Positions 46,648 to 55,835 of a DNA stretch of 64,000 nt are shown here, one piece after another. Within the stretch, counting starts at the first letter, position 1, and every line of letters starts with the position of its first letter. The DNA comes from Saccharopolyspora sp. NFXS83. GTDB lineage: Bacteria; Actinomycetota; Actinomycetes; Mycobacteriales; Pseudonocardiaceae. Where the stretch lies: contig NZ_JAPFGB010000013.1 in NCBI RefSeq assembly GCF_026241095.1, forward strand, positions 66,556 to 130,555, read 5' to 3'. The translations under genes and the position numbers were made by a program. The notes under the pieces are model-generated. The model was not told where the DNA came from and ran no database searches. It worked only from the letters and a program-made list of their open reading frames with translations.

Positions 46648-48351
46648 TCAGCTGCTCTGCTTGCCGGAAGAGCTGGTGGCCTTCTCGGTGCTCGGGGCAT
46701 CGTCGCCGGCCTTCTCGTCGGACTCGCCGGCCTCGGCCTGCTCGCCCGCCGATCCGCCTGCCTGCTCGCCGGTGTCCTCGTCGGCCTTGTCGGAGACGGT
46801 GTCGTCGGCCTTCTCGTCCTCGGAACCAGCGGCACCGGCCTCGTCGTCGGCCGGTTCGGCCTTGTCGGAGACCTCGTCGCCGGAGTCGTCCTTGGAGTCG
46901 GCCTCGTCCTCGGACGTGCTCTCGTCCTTCGGCTCGGCCTCGTCCTCGGACGTGCTCACGTCCTTCGAAGCGACCTGGTCCTCGGATTCGTCCTTCGCAC
47001 CGGTCTCGTCGTCGGACGCGGCCTCGACCGCTTCCGGAGCCGGCTCGTGGAACTTGGCCTTCACCGGGCGGATCAGTTCGTTGGCCACGAACCCGATCAC
47101 CAGGAATCCGGTCATCAAGTAGAACGACACCGTGTACAGCTCGGCACCGGACTTGCCCGCGGCCTCACCGGAGTCCGCCAGCGCATCCACGATGGCCGGT
47201 CCGAGCACGCCCGCGATCGACCACGCGGTCAGCAGCCGCCCGTGGATCGCGCCGACCTCGAAGGTCCCGAACAGGTCCTTCAGGTACGCGGGGATCGTCG
47301 CGAAGCCCGCTCCGTAGAAGGACATGATCAGCATCGCGGCGACGACGAACAGGGCGACGCTGCTGTCGCCCGCGAACAGCAGCAGCAGGTACGCCAGCGC
47401 ACCCACCCCGAGGTAGACGCGGTAGATGTTCTTGCGGCCGGTGCGGTCGGACAGCGCCGACCACACGAAGCGCCCGCCCATGTTGGCCAGCGACAGCAGG
47501 GACACGAAGCCGGTCGCCGCGGCGACGACCACCGGCGTGCTGGTGTCCGCGAAGAAGTCCTGGATCATCGGCGACGCCTTCTGCAGGATCCCGATGCCCG
47601 CAGTGACGTTCAGGCAGAGCACGATCCAGAGCAGCCAGAACTGCGGCGTCTTGATCGCGCTGTTGGCCGAAACGCGGATGGTGCTGACGCTCTTCGCCGC
47701 CGCGGCAGGGGTCCAGCCGGGAGGGGTCCAGCCGGGCGGGGGAACCCGGACCAGCAGGATGCCGAGCGTCATGAACACGGCGTAGACGACGCCGTGCACG
47801 AAGAACGTGGTGCCGATGCCTTCCGCGGTCTTGCCGAAGGCGCTGAGCATCGCCGTCGACCACGGCGAGGCGATGATCGCGCCGCCGCCGAAGCCCATGA
47901 TGGCGATGCCGGTGGCGAGACCGGGACGGTCCGGGAACCACTTCATCAGCGTGGACACGGGCGCGATGTACCCGATGCCGAGACCGATGCCACCGACCAC
48001 GCCGTACCCGACGACGACGAGCCAGTACTGGCCCACGTACATGCCCAACGCGGAGATCAGGAATCCCGCCGCGAAGCTGACGGTGGAGACCATCATCGCC
48101 CAGCGCGGGCCGCGGGCCTCCACGAACTTGCCGCCGAACGCCGCTGACAGGCCGAGGAAGAAGATCGCCACCTGGAACGGCAGCGCGCTACCGGTACCGG
48201 AGATCTGGAGGCTCGATTCCAGCGGGCTCTTGAAAACGCTCCACGCGTAGGCCTGCCCGATGGAAAGATGGATGGCCAGCGCGGCGGGTGGAACTAGCCA
48301 ACGGTTCCAGGTCGGTGGCGCAACGACCGAGAATCCGTCACGCACTGTCAC
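46648..48351 (-). CDS. OFA-family (oxalate/formate antiporter-type) MFS transporter with acidic tail
   Basis: The protein has 567 residues from GTG 48351, with AAGGAGG seven bases upstream. The membrane domain spans residues about 15-440: SIGQAYAWSVFKSPL in TM1, GLGIGYIAPVSTLMKWFPDRPGLATGIAIMGFGGGA in TM4-5, and SALSDRTGRKNIYR as the second A-motif. These are OFA hallmarks for oxalate, formate or pyruvate-like monoacids. Residues about 440-567 (46651-47040) are an unusual Asp/Glu/Ser/Lys repeat tail (SEDEAEPKDES type). The small subunit gene follows. The substrate is inferred. Confidence 0.88.
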   Translation of the reverse strand: MTVRDGFSVVAPPTWNRWLVPPAALAIHLSIGQAYAWSVFKSPLESSLQISGTGSALPFQVAIFFLGLSAAFGGKFVEARGPRWAMMVSTVSFAAGFLISALGMYVGQYWLVVVGYGVVGGIGLGIGYIAPVSTLMKWFPDRPGLATGIAIMGFGGGAIIASPWSTAMLSAFGKTAEGIGTTFFVHGVVYAVFMTLGILLVRVPPPGWTPPGWTPAAAAKSVSTIRVSANSAIKTPQFWLLWIVLCLNVTAGIGILQKASPMIQDFFADTSTPVVVAAATGFVSLLSLANMGGRFVWSALSDRTGRKNIYRVYLGVGALAYLLLLFAGDSSVALFVVAAMLIMSFYGAGFATIPAYLKDLFGTFEVGAIHGRLLTAWSIAGVLGPAIVDALADSGEAAGKSGAELYTVSFYLMTGFLVIGFVANELIRPVKAKFHEPAPEAVEAASDDETGAKDESEDQVASKDVSTSEDEAEPKDESTSEDEADSKDDSGDEVSDKAEPADDEAGAAGSEDEKADDTVSDKADEDTGEQAGGSAGEQAEAGESDEKAGDDAPSTEKATSSSGKQSS

Positions 48352-48792
48352 AAGTAAACCTCCTTGGTGCAAGGGGTTCCGGTGTCTGGTACCGGAAACG
48401 CGCCCCGGCACGTCGGGGCGCACGAATTCGAGATGCTACCTGCCTGGTCAAACGGGAAATCAGCGAAAAAACATCATGCGCTGGCCGGTGGTCTCGGCGA
48501 GGCGTCACCAAAAGTGATCATCGCTGGTGGGGCGGAAGGGCCTTACTGCGCACGGGAAAGCGGCTCGGAGAGCCGGACGAAACGCACTGAACAATATGAA
48601 AGCGACCCTTCGGGGGTTACGCGGAGTGATCCGGAGAGCTGTTCGCGCTCACATTGTTGTGATCATATTGAGACCAATTGTTTGCGGCGATGTAGCTAAT
48701 CCTTCGGGTAGTCCCCGCGTGTGCTTCGCGCACATCCGTGGGACTAGACTCCTGATTCCTTGACGCGTGAGCAAGCCCGAAGGATCCACAGC
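48352..48792. other. Divergent promoter region
   Basis: 440 bp lie between the OFA transporter (minus) and the DUF485 gene (plus). The sequence is AT-richer than its surroundings, especially 48580-48700. I see no gene and no clear palindrome. It should contain both promoters. Confidence 0.5.
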
Positions 48793-49209
48793 ATGACCCG
48801 AACGTCGGAAAACCGAAGCCGAGGTCGGCTTGAAGGTCAGCCTCCAGAGCCGAGATTCGGCAACATCTCGAAGCACAGCCTTCGGCGCCCCACCAACCCG
48901 AATGGTACCGATTTCGTCGCAATTCAGGAGAGTGACGATTTCGTCGCTCTCCGGCGTCGTTTTCGATGGTTCGTGTTCCCCATGACGCTGCTCGTCCTCG
49001 CGTGGTACTTCACCTACGTGGCGCTGGGCGCCTACGCCGAGGACTTCATGAGCCAGCCGGTCTTCGGCGTGGTGAACATGGGGATCGTGCTGGGCTTGCT
49101 GCAGTTCGTCACCACGGCGATCGTCACCGTGGCGTACGGGCGGTACGTGCGCAAGCGCATCGACCCGCTCGTCGAGCGCCTTCGGGAGCAGGAAGGGACC
49201 GGCCGCTGA
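48793..49209 (+). CDS. DUF485 membrane protein
   Basis: The protein has 138 residues from ATG 48793, with GAAGGA upstream. It has a basic N-terminal tail, then FRWFVFPMTLLVLAWYFTYVALGAYA and IVLGLLQFVTTAIVTVAYGRYV, the two helices of the DUF485 family. The motif ALRRRFRWFVFP is typical. DUF485 proteins are regularly encoded just before ActP-type solute:sodium symporters. Here the stop codon overlaps the symporter start (TGATG). Confidence 0.92.
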   Translation: MTRTSENRSRGRLEGQPPEPRFGNISKHSLRRPTNPNGTDFVAIQESDDFVALRRRFRWFVFPMTLLVLAWYFTYVALGAYAEDFMSQPVFGVVNMGIVLGLLQFVTTAIVTVAYGRYVRKRIDPLVERLREQEGTGR

Positions 49210-50825
49210 TGACGATCAACTTCGCGGCGGGGGCCGTCGGTGACCCGACGACCACCGTCAGCGTGTTCGTGGCATTCGTGCTGCTGACGCTCTTCGTGGT
49301 GTACCGGGTGTCGACCCGGAACGCGACCGCGTCCGATTATTACGTGGCGGGCGGCAATATCACCGGCGCGCAGAACGGTGTCGCACTGGCCGGTGACTGG
49401 CTTTCCGCGGCATCATTCCTCGGAGTCGCCGGCGCCATTGCGGTGCACGGCTACGACGGATTCCTCTATTCGGTCGGATTCCTCGTCGCGTGGCTCATCG
49501 AATTGATGCTCATCGCTGAGCTCGTCCGGAACACCGGCCGTTTCACGATGGGCGACGTGATCGGTTACCGGATGCGGCAGCGTCCGGTGCGGGCCGCTGC
49601 GGCGAACACCACGCTGGTCATTTCTTTCTTCTACATGGTCGCGCAGATGGCGAGTGCCGGTGGTCTCGTCGCATTGCTCCTCGACGTGCAGAGCAAATTC
49701 GGTCAAGCGATGGTCGTCGTGGCCGTGGGCTTGATCATGATCTTCTACGTGCTGGTCGGCGGCATGAAGGGGACGACCTGGGTCCAGATCATCAAGGCGA
49801 CGTTGCTGTTGATCTGCGTGTCCTTGATGGCCGTGTTCCTGATCGGCCGGTTCTCCTACGACTTCTCGGCGCTGCTGGAGCAGGCCGCGAACAACAGCCC
49901 GATCGGGCAGGCGCTGCTGGAGCCCGGCGCGCAGTACGGGCAGACCTCGCTGTCCCGGATCGACTTCATCTCGCTGGCGATGGCGATCGTGCTCGGCATC
50001 TCCTGCCTGCCGCACATCATGATGCGGTTCTACACGGTGCCGAGCGCGCGGGAAGCACGTCGCTCCGTCGTCTGGATCACCTGGACGATGATCGTGTTCT
50101 ACCTGGCCACGATGCTGCTCGGGTTCGGCGCGACGGCGCTGGTCGGTTCCGAGGCCATCACCAACGCGCCCGGCGGCGAGAACTCCGCGGCACTGCTGCT
50201 GGCTTACCGCATCGGTGGTTCGCCGCTGCTCGGCGTGGTCGCCGCGATCGCCTTCGCGACGATCCTCGCGGTGGTCGCCGGTCTCACCCTGACCGCGTCG
50301 GCGTCCTTCGCGCACGACGTGTACGCGAACATCATCAAGCGCGGCGAGGCCGACACCGGCTCGGAGATCAGGGTCGCTCGGATCACCGCGCTGATCGTCG
50401 GCGTGCTGTCCACGGTCGGTGGGATCGCGGCCATCGGGCAGAACGCGGCGTTCATGGTCTCGCTGGCGCTCGCGCTGGCGGCGTCGGCGAACCTGCCGAC
50501 GATGCTGTACTCGCTTTTCTGGCGGCGGTTCAACACCGCGGGGACGTTGTGGTCGATGTACGCGGGCCTGATCTCGTGCATCGTGCTGATCGCGTTCTCG
50601 CCCGCGGTGTCGGGTCGCCCGTCGGCGATGTTCCCGAACGCGGACTTCGACGTCTTCCCGCTCACGAACCCGGGGATCGTGTCGATCCCGCTGGGCTTCC
50701 TGGCCGGGTTCATCGGCACGCTGGTCGGTAAGAAGGACCAGGACCCGGCGAAGCAGGCAGAGATGGAGGTCCGCTCGCTGACCGGCATCGGCTCCGGCCT
50801 CGCGCTGGAGGCGCCGCGCCGCTGA
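49209..50825 (+). CDS. actP: Cation/acetate symporter (SSS family)
   Basis: The protein has 538 residues from ATG 49209, overlapping the DUF485 stop codon by one base. It has about 13 membrane segments, with the family motifs DYYVAGGNITGAQNGVALAGDWLSAASFLG and GLTLTASASFAHDVYAN (Na+ site region), and LPHIMMRFYTVPSAREARRSV as in ActP. It takes up acetate or short monocarboxylates with Na+ or H+. A strong terminator follows at 50838-50873. Confidence 0.92.
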   Translation: MTINFAAGAVGDPTTTVSVFVAFVLLTLFVVYRVSTRNATASDYYVAGGNITGAQNGVALAGDWLSAASFLGVAGAIAVHGYDGFLYSVGFLVAWLIELMLIAELVRNTGRFTMGDVIGYRMRQRPVRAAAANTTLVISFFYMVAQMASAGGLVALLLDVQSKFGQAMVVVAVGLIMIFYVLVGGMKGTTWVQIIKATLLLICVSLMAVFLIGRFSYDFSALLEQAANNSPIGQALLEPGAQYGQTSLSRIDFISLAMAIVLGISCLPHIMMRFYTVPSAREARRSVVWITWTMIVFYLATMLLGFGATALVGSEAITNAPGGENSAALLLAYRIGGSPLLGVVAAIAFATILAVVAGLTLTASASFAHDVYANIIKRGEADTGSEIRVARITALIVGVLSTVGGIAAIGQNAAFMVSLALALAASANLPTMLYSLFWRRFNTAGTLWSMYAGLISCIVLIAFSPAVSGRPSAMFPNADFDVFPLTNPGIVSIPLGFLAGFIGTLVGKKDQDPAKQAEMEVRSLTGIGSGLALEAPRR

Positions 50826-50837
50826 CGTGACCGCGCG

Positions 50838-50873
50838 ACGAGGGCCGCACCGGAATCCCGGTGCGGCCCTCGT
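50838..50873 (+). terminator. Terminator after the symporter gene
   Basis: A perfect 16-bp stem has arms 50838-50853 (acgagggccgcaccgg) and 50858-50873 with a 4-nt loop AATC, followed by gcgtttcc. It is 12 bp after the stop codon. Confidence 0.9.
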
Positions 50874-51030
50874 GCGTTTCCGAGGCGCGGGAAAGGGCCG
50901 CCGCGCCCGTTGTCGTCTTCTTCGGCCGGTTGATGTCGCCTTCGCCGATTTCGGCGTCGGCGCCGCGCCAGGATCACCATCGGAGCAATTCGGGCGGCTC
51001 CGCGCCGATCGCCACTGATCGAATTCGGCC

Positions 51031-53103
51031 TCACTCGGCGGGCATCGACCGCGGCGCGGTGAGCAGGTCGCGGAATTGCGCGTCCGGAACGGGCCGGGAG
51101 TACAGGAATCCCTGCTGCGCGTCGACGCCGAGTTCGTTGAGCAGGTCGGCCTGCACCTGGGTTTCCACGCCCTCGGCGATGCACGTGCGCCCCATGCCCC
51201 TGGCGAGCTCGATCACGGCCCGGACGATGCCGAGATCGGTGGGGTCCGATTCCATGCCGACCACGAACCTCCGGTCCAGCTTCACCAATTGCGTGGGCAG
51301 GTCTTTGAGCCGTGCCAACGAGGAATAGCCGGTGCCGAAGTCGTCCATCGCGAACCGCACGCCCCGGTCGTTGAGCCGGCGCATCATCTTCCGGGGCTGC
51401 GCGGGCAGGTCCACCAGCACCGTCTCGACGACTTCCAGCACCACCCGGCCCGGTTCGATGCCGCTGTCCTCGATGGCCGAGCTGACCTCGGCGTGGAAGT
51501 GCGCCGAATCCGGGCGCAGTCCGGCGAGGTTCACCGTGACACCGGGGGCCGCGCCGTGCGGGCAGCGCCACCGGCTCGCCTCGCGCAGGGCGGTGCGCAG
51601 CACCCACCGGTCCAGTTCGCCGAGCAGCTTCGCCTGGCTCGCGACCGGGAGGATCACGTCCGGTCTGAGCAAGCCCTGCGTCGGGTGCGGCCAGCGCACC
51701 AGGGCCTCCGCGAGCAGGATCGTCCCGTCGCGAGCCAGGATCGGTTGGTAGTGCATCCGGAGGCCGTCGTGCAGCAACGCGTCGCGGAGGTCCTCCTCCA
51801 GCGCGAGCCCGCCGACGGGAGCGGGTGGCGCGGTGCGGCCGTGGCCCTGCTCCTTGGCGGCGAACATGGCCGCGTCGGCGGTGCGGATCAGCTCGTCGGC
51901 GGTGGTGCCCACCTCCGGCGGGGTCGCCGCGCCGATCGACGCGGTGACCCCGATCAGCCTGTCCCGCAACGGGATCTCGGCGCACAGCAGGTCCGAGACG
52001 AGACCGATGAGCGTGTCGAGCCCGCCGCACGCCGTCAGATCCGAGCAGATGATCAGGAACTCGTCGCCGTAGAGGCGGGCGGGTGTGCAGGAGCTCGGCA
52101 GATCGTTGACGAGGCGCTCGGCCAGGAGGTTGATCAGCTCATCGCCCGCGTCGTGGCCCAGCGAATCGTTGAACCGCTTGAAGTTGTCCAGGTCGCAGAA
52201 CAGCACGCCGACGTCCTCGCTGGCCGAGGACAGCAGCGGCACCAGCAGTTCGTGCACGCCGCGCCGGTTCAGCAGGCCCGTCGGCTGGTCGTGGGTGGCC
52301 TGGAAGTGCAGGGTCTCGGTGCGGCGCTGCTGCTCGGTGAGGTCTTGGAACACCGCCAGCCAGAAGCGCCGGCCGTCGTAGTCCACCGAGGCTGCGCACC
52401 GCACTTCGCAGAACACCGGCTCACCGTTGGACCGGGCGAGCCTGCGGTGCGAGACGGGCTCGCTGCCGTCGTCGTCCGGCGCCGCGTGCGGGACCAGCCC
52501 GGTCCGAGGATCGTCGACGTGCATCAGCTCCGGTGCGAGCAAGTCGTGCGGCCGGTAGCCGAGCAGGTCGCACAGCGCGCCGTTGGCGTCGAGGACCCGG
52601 TCGTGGCGGTCCAGCAGCGCGATGCCCGCCGGGGCGAGCTGGAACAGGTCGGTGAACCGCCGGTCCGAACGTTCCCGCTGCGCGTAGGCCTCGGATTCGT
52701 CGCGAGTGACCTTGATGAAGCCGTCCAGCCGGCCGTCGTCGGCGCGCTGCGCGGTGATCACGACGTGCGCCCAGAAGGCGGTGCCGTCCTTGCGTAGCCG
52801 CCAGCCGCGGTCGATGAAGAAGCCGTTCGCGGCGGCCTGCCGCAATTCCCACGCCGGGTAGCCGGACGCGACGAGCTCGGCGGGGTAGAAGATCGAGAAG
52901 TGCTGCCCGATAATCTCCCGGCTGGTGTACTGCTTGATCAGCTGTGCACCCGAGTTCCAACTGGCGACCCGGCCTTCGGTGTCCAGCGCGAAAATCGCGT
53001 ACTCGCGCATGTCGGCAGCCAGCGCGCCGAGCAGCCGTTCGGTCTCCACTTGTGCCCCGGTTCGCGGAAAAGGCTCATCCGGGATGTTCGGTGTCCCACT
53101 CAT
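51031..53103 (-). CDS. PAS-GGDEF-EAL cyclic-di-GMP protein
   Basis: The protein has 690 residues from ATG 53103; a GTG at 53109 is closer to the GGAG. There are two PAS domains (residues about 35-150, FALDTEGRVASWNSGAQLI, and about 165-280, LDRHDRVLDANGALCDLLGY). The GGDEF domain is at about 290-430 with the active-site motif reading YGDEF. The EAL domain is at about 445-685, with LAEALVRW, NLAG, EVVET, DDFGTGYSS and AEGVET all present. The phosphodiesterase half looks active and the cyclase motif is altered at its first residue, so it may be a phosphodiesterase controlled by the PAS domains. Confidence 0.92.
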   Translation of the reverse strand: MSGTPNIPDEPFPRTGAQVETERLLGALAADMREYAIFALDTEGRVASWNSGAQLIKQYTSREIIGQHFSIFYPAELVASGYPAWELRQAAANGFFIDRGWRLRKDGTAFWAHVVITAQRADDGRLDGFIKVTRDESEAYAQRERSDRRFTDLFQLAPAGIALLDRHDRVLDANGALCDLLGYRPHDLLAPELMHVDDPRTGLVPHAAPDDDGSEPVSHRRLARSNGEPVFCEVRCAASVDYDGRRFWLAVFQDLTEQQRRTETLHFQATHDQPTGLLNRRGVHELLVPLLSSASEDVGVLFCDLDNFKRFNDSLGHDAGDELINLLAERLVNDLPSSCTPARLYGDEFLIICSDLTACGGLDTLIGLVSDLLCAEIPLRDRLIGVTASIGAATPPEVGTTADELIRTADAAMFAAKEQGHGRTAPPAPVGGLALEEDLRDALLHDGLRMHYQPILARDGTILLAEALVRWPHPTQGLLRPDVILPVASQAKLLGELDRWVLRTALREASRWRCPHGAAPGVTVNLAGLRPDSAHFHAEVSSAIEDSGIEPGRVVLEVVETVLVDLPAQPRKMMRRLNDRGVRFAMDDFGTGYSSLARLKDLPTQLVKLDRRFVVGMESDPTDLGIVRAVIELARGMGRTCIAEGVETQVQADLLNELGVDAQQGFLYSRPVPDAQFRDLLTAPRSMPAE

Positions 53104-54290
53104 GGTCACCACATCTCCGTTTCTGCGGTGGGACAGCGCGGTGCGCAGTTGAATGGGGCATCGCCGTCGGCGACGCGCGCCTAATGGTCTGCAGGTGACC
53201 CCGGAACCTGCTCCCGCCCCGTCCGGCGACGTCCGGTCGGCGTCAACCACGGTACCGGCGCGCTGCGCGGCGTGCCAACGAAACCGCAGCGTATCGAGGT
53301 TCCGGCGGGGTGTGCTGCGACGTGTCGGCCGGATGTGCGCTACGTCCGCTGGGCGCTCGGACTCCGTGGATGGATTCAGCGCGAAATCGGCGGAGTCAGT
53401 GCTGTTCATCAGGTGTCCACTGTGGGAGAAGAGTCGAAAGTCCTCCGGTTCTTCCCCGCGATTCGAATAATCTGCTGGACAATGATCGTTATGGTGGTTA
53501 AAGTGACGGCATCGGTTGACGCCGGATTGACCTGTCGACCGCACGTGCTGAGTGCTCGGCCCGGATTCGGGCATCTGAGCTTTCATTCTGCTCCGTGATG
53601 AGTGGTTGCGCCATCACGTGAGCTCTTCCTTCGCCCGTACCGGGCAGCGGCGCTCGCCCGCTGCGGAACACCTTCGTCGAACAGGAGTGATGTTGACCCA
53701 CCGCAGCACCGCGCCCCGGTCGACCGCGTGCCGAGGATCCGGCGCGGAAACGGGCTCGTCCCGGAGCGGCGCGAGATGTGGCGCCTACCGCGGACTCAGA
53801 TCGTTCTAGCAGGTGAACGCGGGATCCGTTGAGTCGTCGCGGTGCCGTGAACGTGGTGGCCCGGTGAACTCCAGGCATGCTGAGGACCGCTGATCCGGCG
53901 GCTTCCCGAACCGCCGCCGATCGTCCGGGCGGACGGCCGGTCGTTGCTGCGCGAAAAACCAAAAACGCGTTTCCCGCTCTGCTGGCGAGGAGTTCTCCGG
54001 ACGGTCGTCGGCGGTTCGAGGATCCTGCTCGAACGAAGTGACCATGAACGATGCCGTGCTGGTGGCCCGGTCTCGCGCGGAAAGTGCTGCACCGCGTGGA
54101 TTCCGCTGCCCCGCGAGTCCGCATCGGCGCTGTCGAAGGACGTGCCGCGGATGCGGCTGCGCAACGGCGCCCGCATTCGGCAACCCGCTCGCCGACCGGC
54201 CGCGATGCGCGTCCTGCGTTCGAGAACTCGCCGAACGCGAGGACACCTGAACACCGATGTGGAAGAACGAGGGGAGTGGAGGGCCGAGAC
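53104..54290. other. Gene-poor 1.2-kb interval
   Basis: Between the GGDEF-EAL gene and the WhiB gene I find no frame with family signatures, Shine-Dalgarno support and proper codon bias together. Frames present are Arg/Ser/Ala-rich shadows. An AT-richer patch at 53450-53520 could be a promoter. It may hold a degraded gene or long leaders. Confidence 0.4.
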
Positions 54291-54560
54291 ATGCGGCTCA
54301 TCGACGCAACGAGTCCGGGACGGGTGGAAGTGCCCGACTGGCACCGATCGGCGCTGTGCGCCCAAACGGACCCGGACGCCTTCTTCCCGGAGAAGGGCCG
54401 GACCGCCCACCTGGCGAAACGCATCTGCGCGTCCTGCGAGGTCCGCGAGGACTGCCTGCGCTACGCGCTGGAACACGGCGAGACAGCAGGAATCTGGGGA
54501 GGCCTCAACGAGGCCGAACGCCGCGAACTCCGCACCGCCACCCGGACCCGGGCGGCGTGA
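54291..54560 (+). CDS. WhiB-family iron-sulphur regulator
   Basis: The protein has 89 residues from ATG 54291, with GGAGGG seven bases upstream. Cys23, Cys46, Cys49 and Cys55 (LC, CASC, DC) form the 4Fe-4S ligand set. The GIWGG turn is at residues 67-71, followed by the basic NEAERRELRTATRTR. The sequence most resembles the WhiB2/WhmD group. These proteins bind sigma factor region 4 and regulate development or redox responses in actinomycetes. Confidence 0.95.
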   Translation: MRLIDATSPGRVEVPDWHRSALCAQTDPDAFFPEKGRTAHLAKRICASCEVREDCLRYALEHGETAGIWGGLNEAERRELRTATRTRAA

Positions 54561-54600
54561 GGTGAAGTCTATTGTGGACTCATTTGTAGCTGTTCGGTCG

Positions 54601-55062
54601 TCAAGAGGGCGGTGCCTGCCGACGGTCTCGTGGTCCTGAAGTCCTTGATCTGACCTCGCGCTCGACTGCGGCGGCACCGCACGCCGGATCCTCGTGCTCC
54701 CAGATTCGAATGACCGACCAGCCCGAATCCCGCAGCAAGCGGTCGGTCTCGCGGTCTCGTTCCTGGTTCCGGTGCACCTTCTCGGCCCAGTACTCGGAGT
54801 TCGTCGCCGACTTGGTGTGGTGCTCGGGGCAGCCGTGCCAGAAACACCCGTCGAGGAAGACCGCGACCTTGGCTCGCGAGAACGTGAGGTCCGCTGTTCG
54901 ACGCACCGTCGAGAGCGGCCGGGTGGAAACCCGGTAGCGCAATCCCAGCGCGTGCACCGCCCTGCGCAAGGCGAGCTCCGGTTTCGTGTCACGACCCTTG
55001 TTGGCCCGCATGCTCTTGCGCACGCCTTCGCTGGATGCTCCCGACGGCCGCTGGGAAGCCAT
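54601..55062 (-). CDS. vsr: Very short patch repair endonuclease
   Basis: The protein has 153 residues from ATG 55062; an internal ATG (MRANKGRDTKPELALRR) is the conserved family start. The nuclease core DGCFWHGCPEH carries the Cys/His zinc ligands, and TADLTFSRAKVAVFLDG holds the Asp. WHGC and SNxEYW-like NSEYWAEK are Vsr marks. Vsr nicks T:G mismatches arising from deaminated 5-methylcytosine. No cytosine methyltransferase gene is adjacent. Confidence 0.93.
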   Translation of the reverse strand: MASQRPSGASSEGVRKSMRANKGRDTKPELALRRAVHALGLRYRVSTRPLSTVRRTADLTFSRAKVAVFLDGCFWHGCPEHHTKSATNSEYWAEKVHRNQERDRETDRLLRDSGWSVIRIWEHEDPACGAAAVEREVRSRTSGPRDRRQAPPS

Positions 55063-55304
55063 GGCCGACACCGTACGCCGACGATCAGAACTCGAATACG
55101 GCCCTCGGGGATTGGCGGAAGCGACGGGTGGCCGCTCTGCCCCGGGTGGAGTTTCCTCGCGGATCCCCGGAGCCGCCCTGAAGAGCGACCTCGAACGGGC
55201 TGCCGGGGCCGTCGAACACGCCTCCACCGTCACCGCTGCGGCGAGCGGGCCACTCGGTTGGCGCTCACCCTGTCGGGTACTGGTCTAGGAGGGGAGCACC
55301 AGGC

Positions 55305-55835
55305 ATGGAGATCACGTTGACGGTGGACGGGGAGCTGTTCGTGCTGGCGGTGGAGCCTCGGGTGACGGTGCTGGACGCGTTGCGGGAGTACCTGGGGGTC
55401 ATCTCGGTGAAGAAGGGGTGCGACCACGGTCAGTGCGGGGCGTGCACCGCGCTGGTGGACGGGCGGCGGGTGGCGACGTGCCTGTCGCTCGCCGTGCAGT
55501 GCGACGGGGCCGAGATCACGACCGCCGGAGGTTTGGGGGAGCATCCGATCGCGCGGGCGTTCGTGGAGCACGACGGGTTCCAGTGCGGGTATTGCACGCC
55601 GGGGCAGGTCTGCTCGGCGGTCGGGATGCTCGACGAAGCCGCTCAGGGGTGGCCGAGCCACGTGACCGAGGACGTCGCGGCGGAGGTCGACGGGCTCAGC
55701 GACGACGAGATCCGGGAGCGGATGGGCGGGAACCTGTGCCGGTGCGGGGCCTACGTGAACATCGTGGCCGCGATCCGGGAGGTGGCCGATCGAGCTGAGC
55801 ACGCGGCACGTCGGACCGGGGAGGGCGCGCGATGA
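55305..55835 (+). CDS. Molybdenum hydroxylase [2Fe-2S] subunit
   Basis: The protein has 176 residues from ATG 55305. The plant-type ferredoxin domain has CDHGQCGACTALVDGRRVATC, and the second helical domain has CGYCTPGQ and CRCGAY, giving two [2Fe-2S] clusters. It is the small subunit of a three-protein xanthine/aldehyde dehydrogenase, like PaoA/YagT but without a Tat signal. Its stop codon overlaps the next gene by four bases (ATGA). Confidence 0.94.
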   Translation: MEITLTVDGELFVLAVEPRVTVLDALREYLGVISVKKGCDHGQCGACTALVDGRRVATCLSLAVQCDGAEITTAGGLGEHPIARAFVEHDGFQCGYCTPGQVCSAVGMLDEAAQGWPSHVTEDVAAEVDGLSDDEIRERMGGNLCRCGAYVNIVAAIREVADRAEHAARRTGEGAR

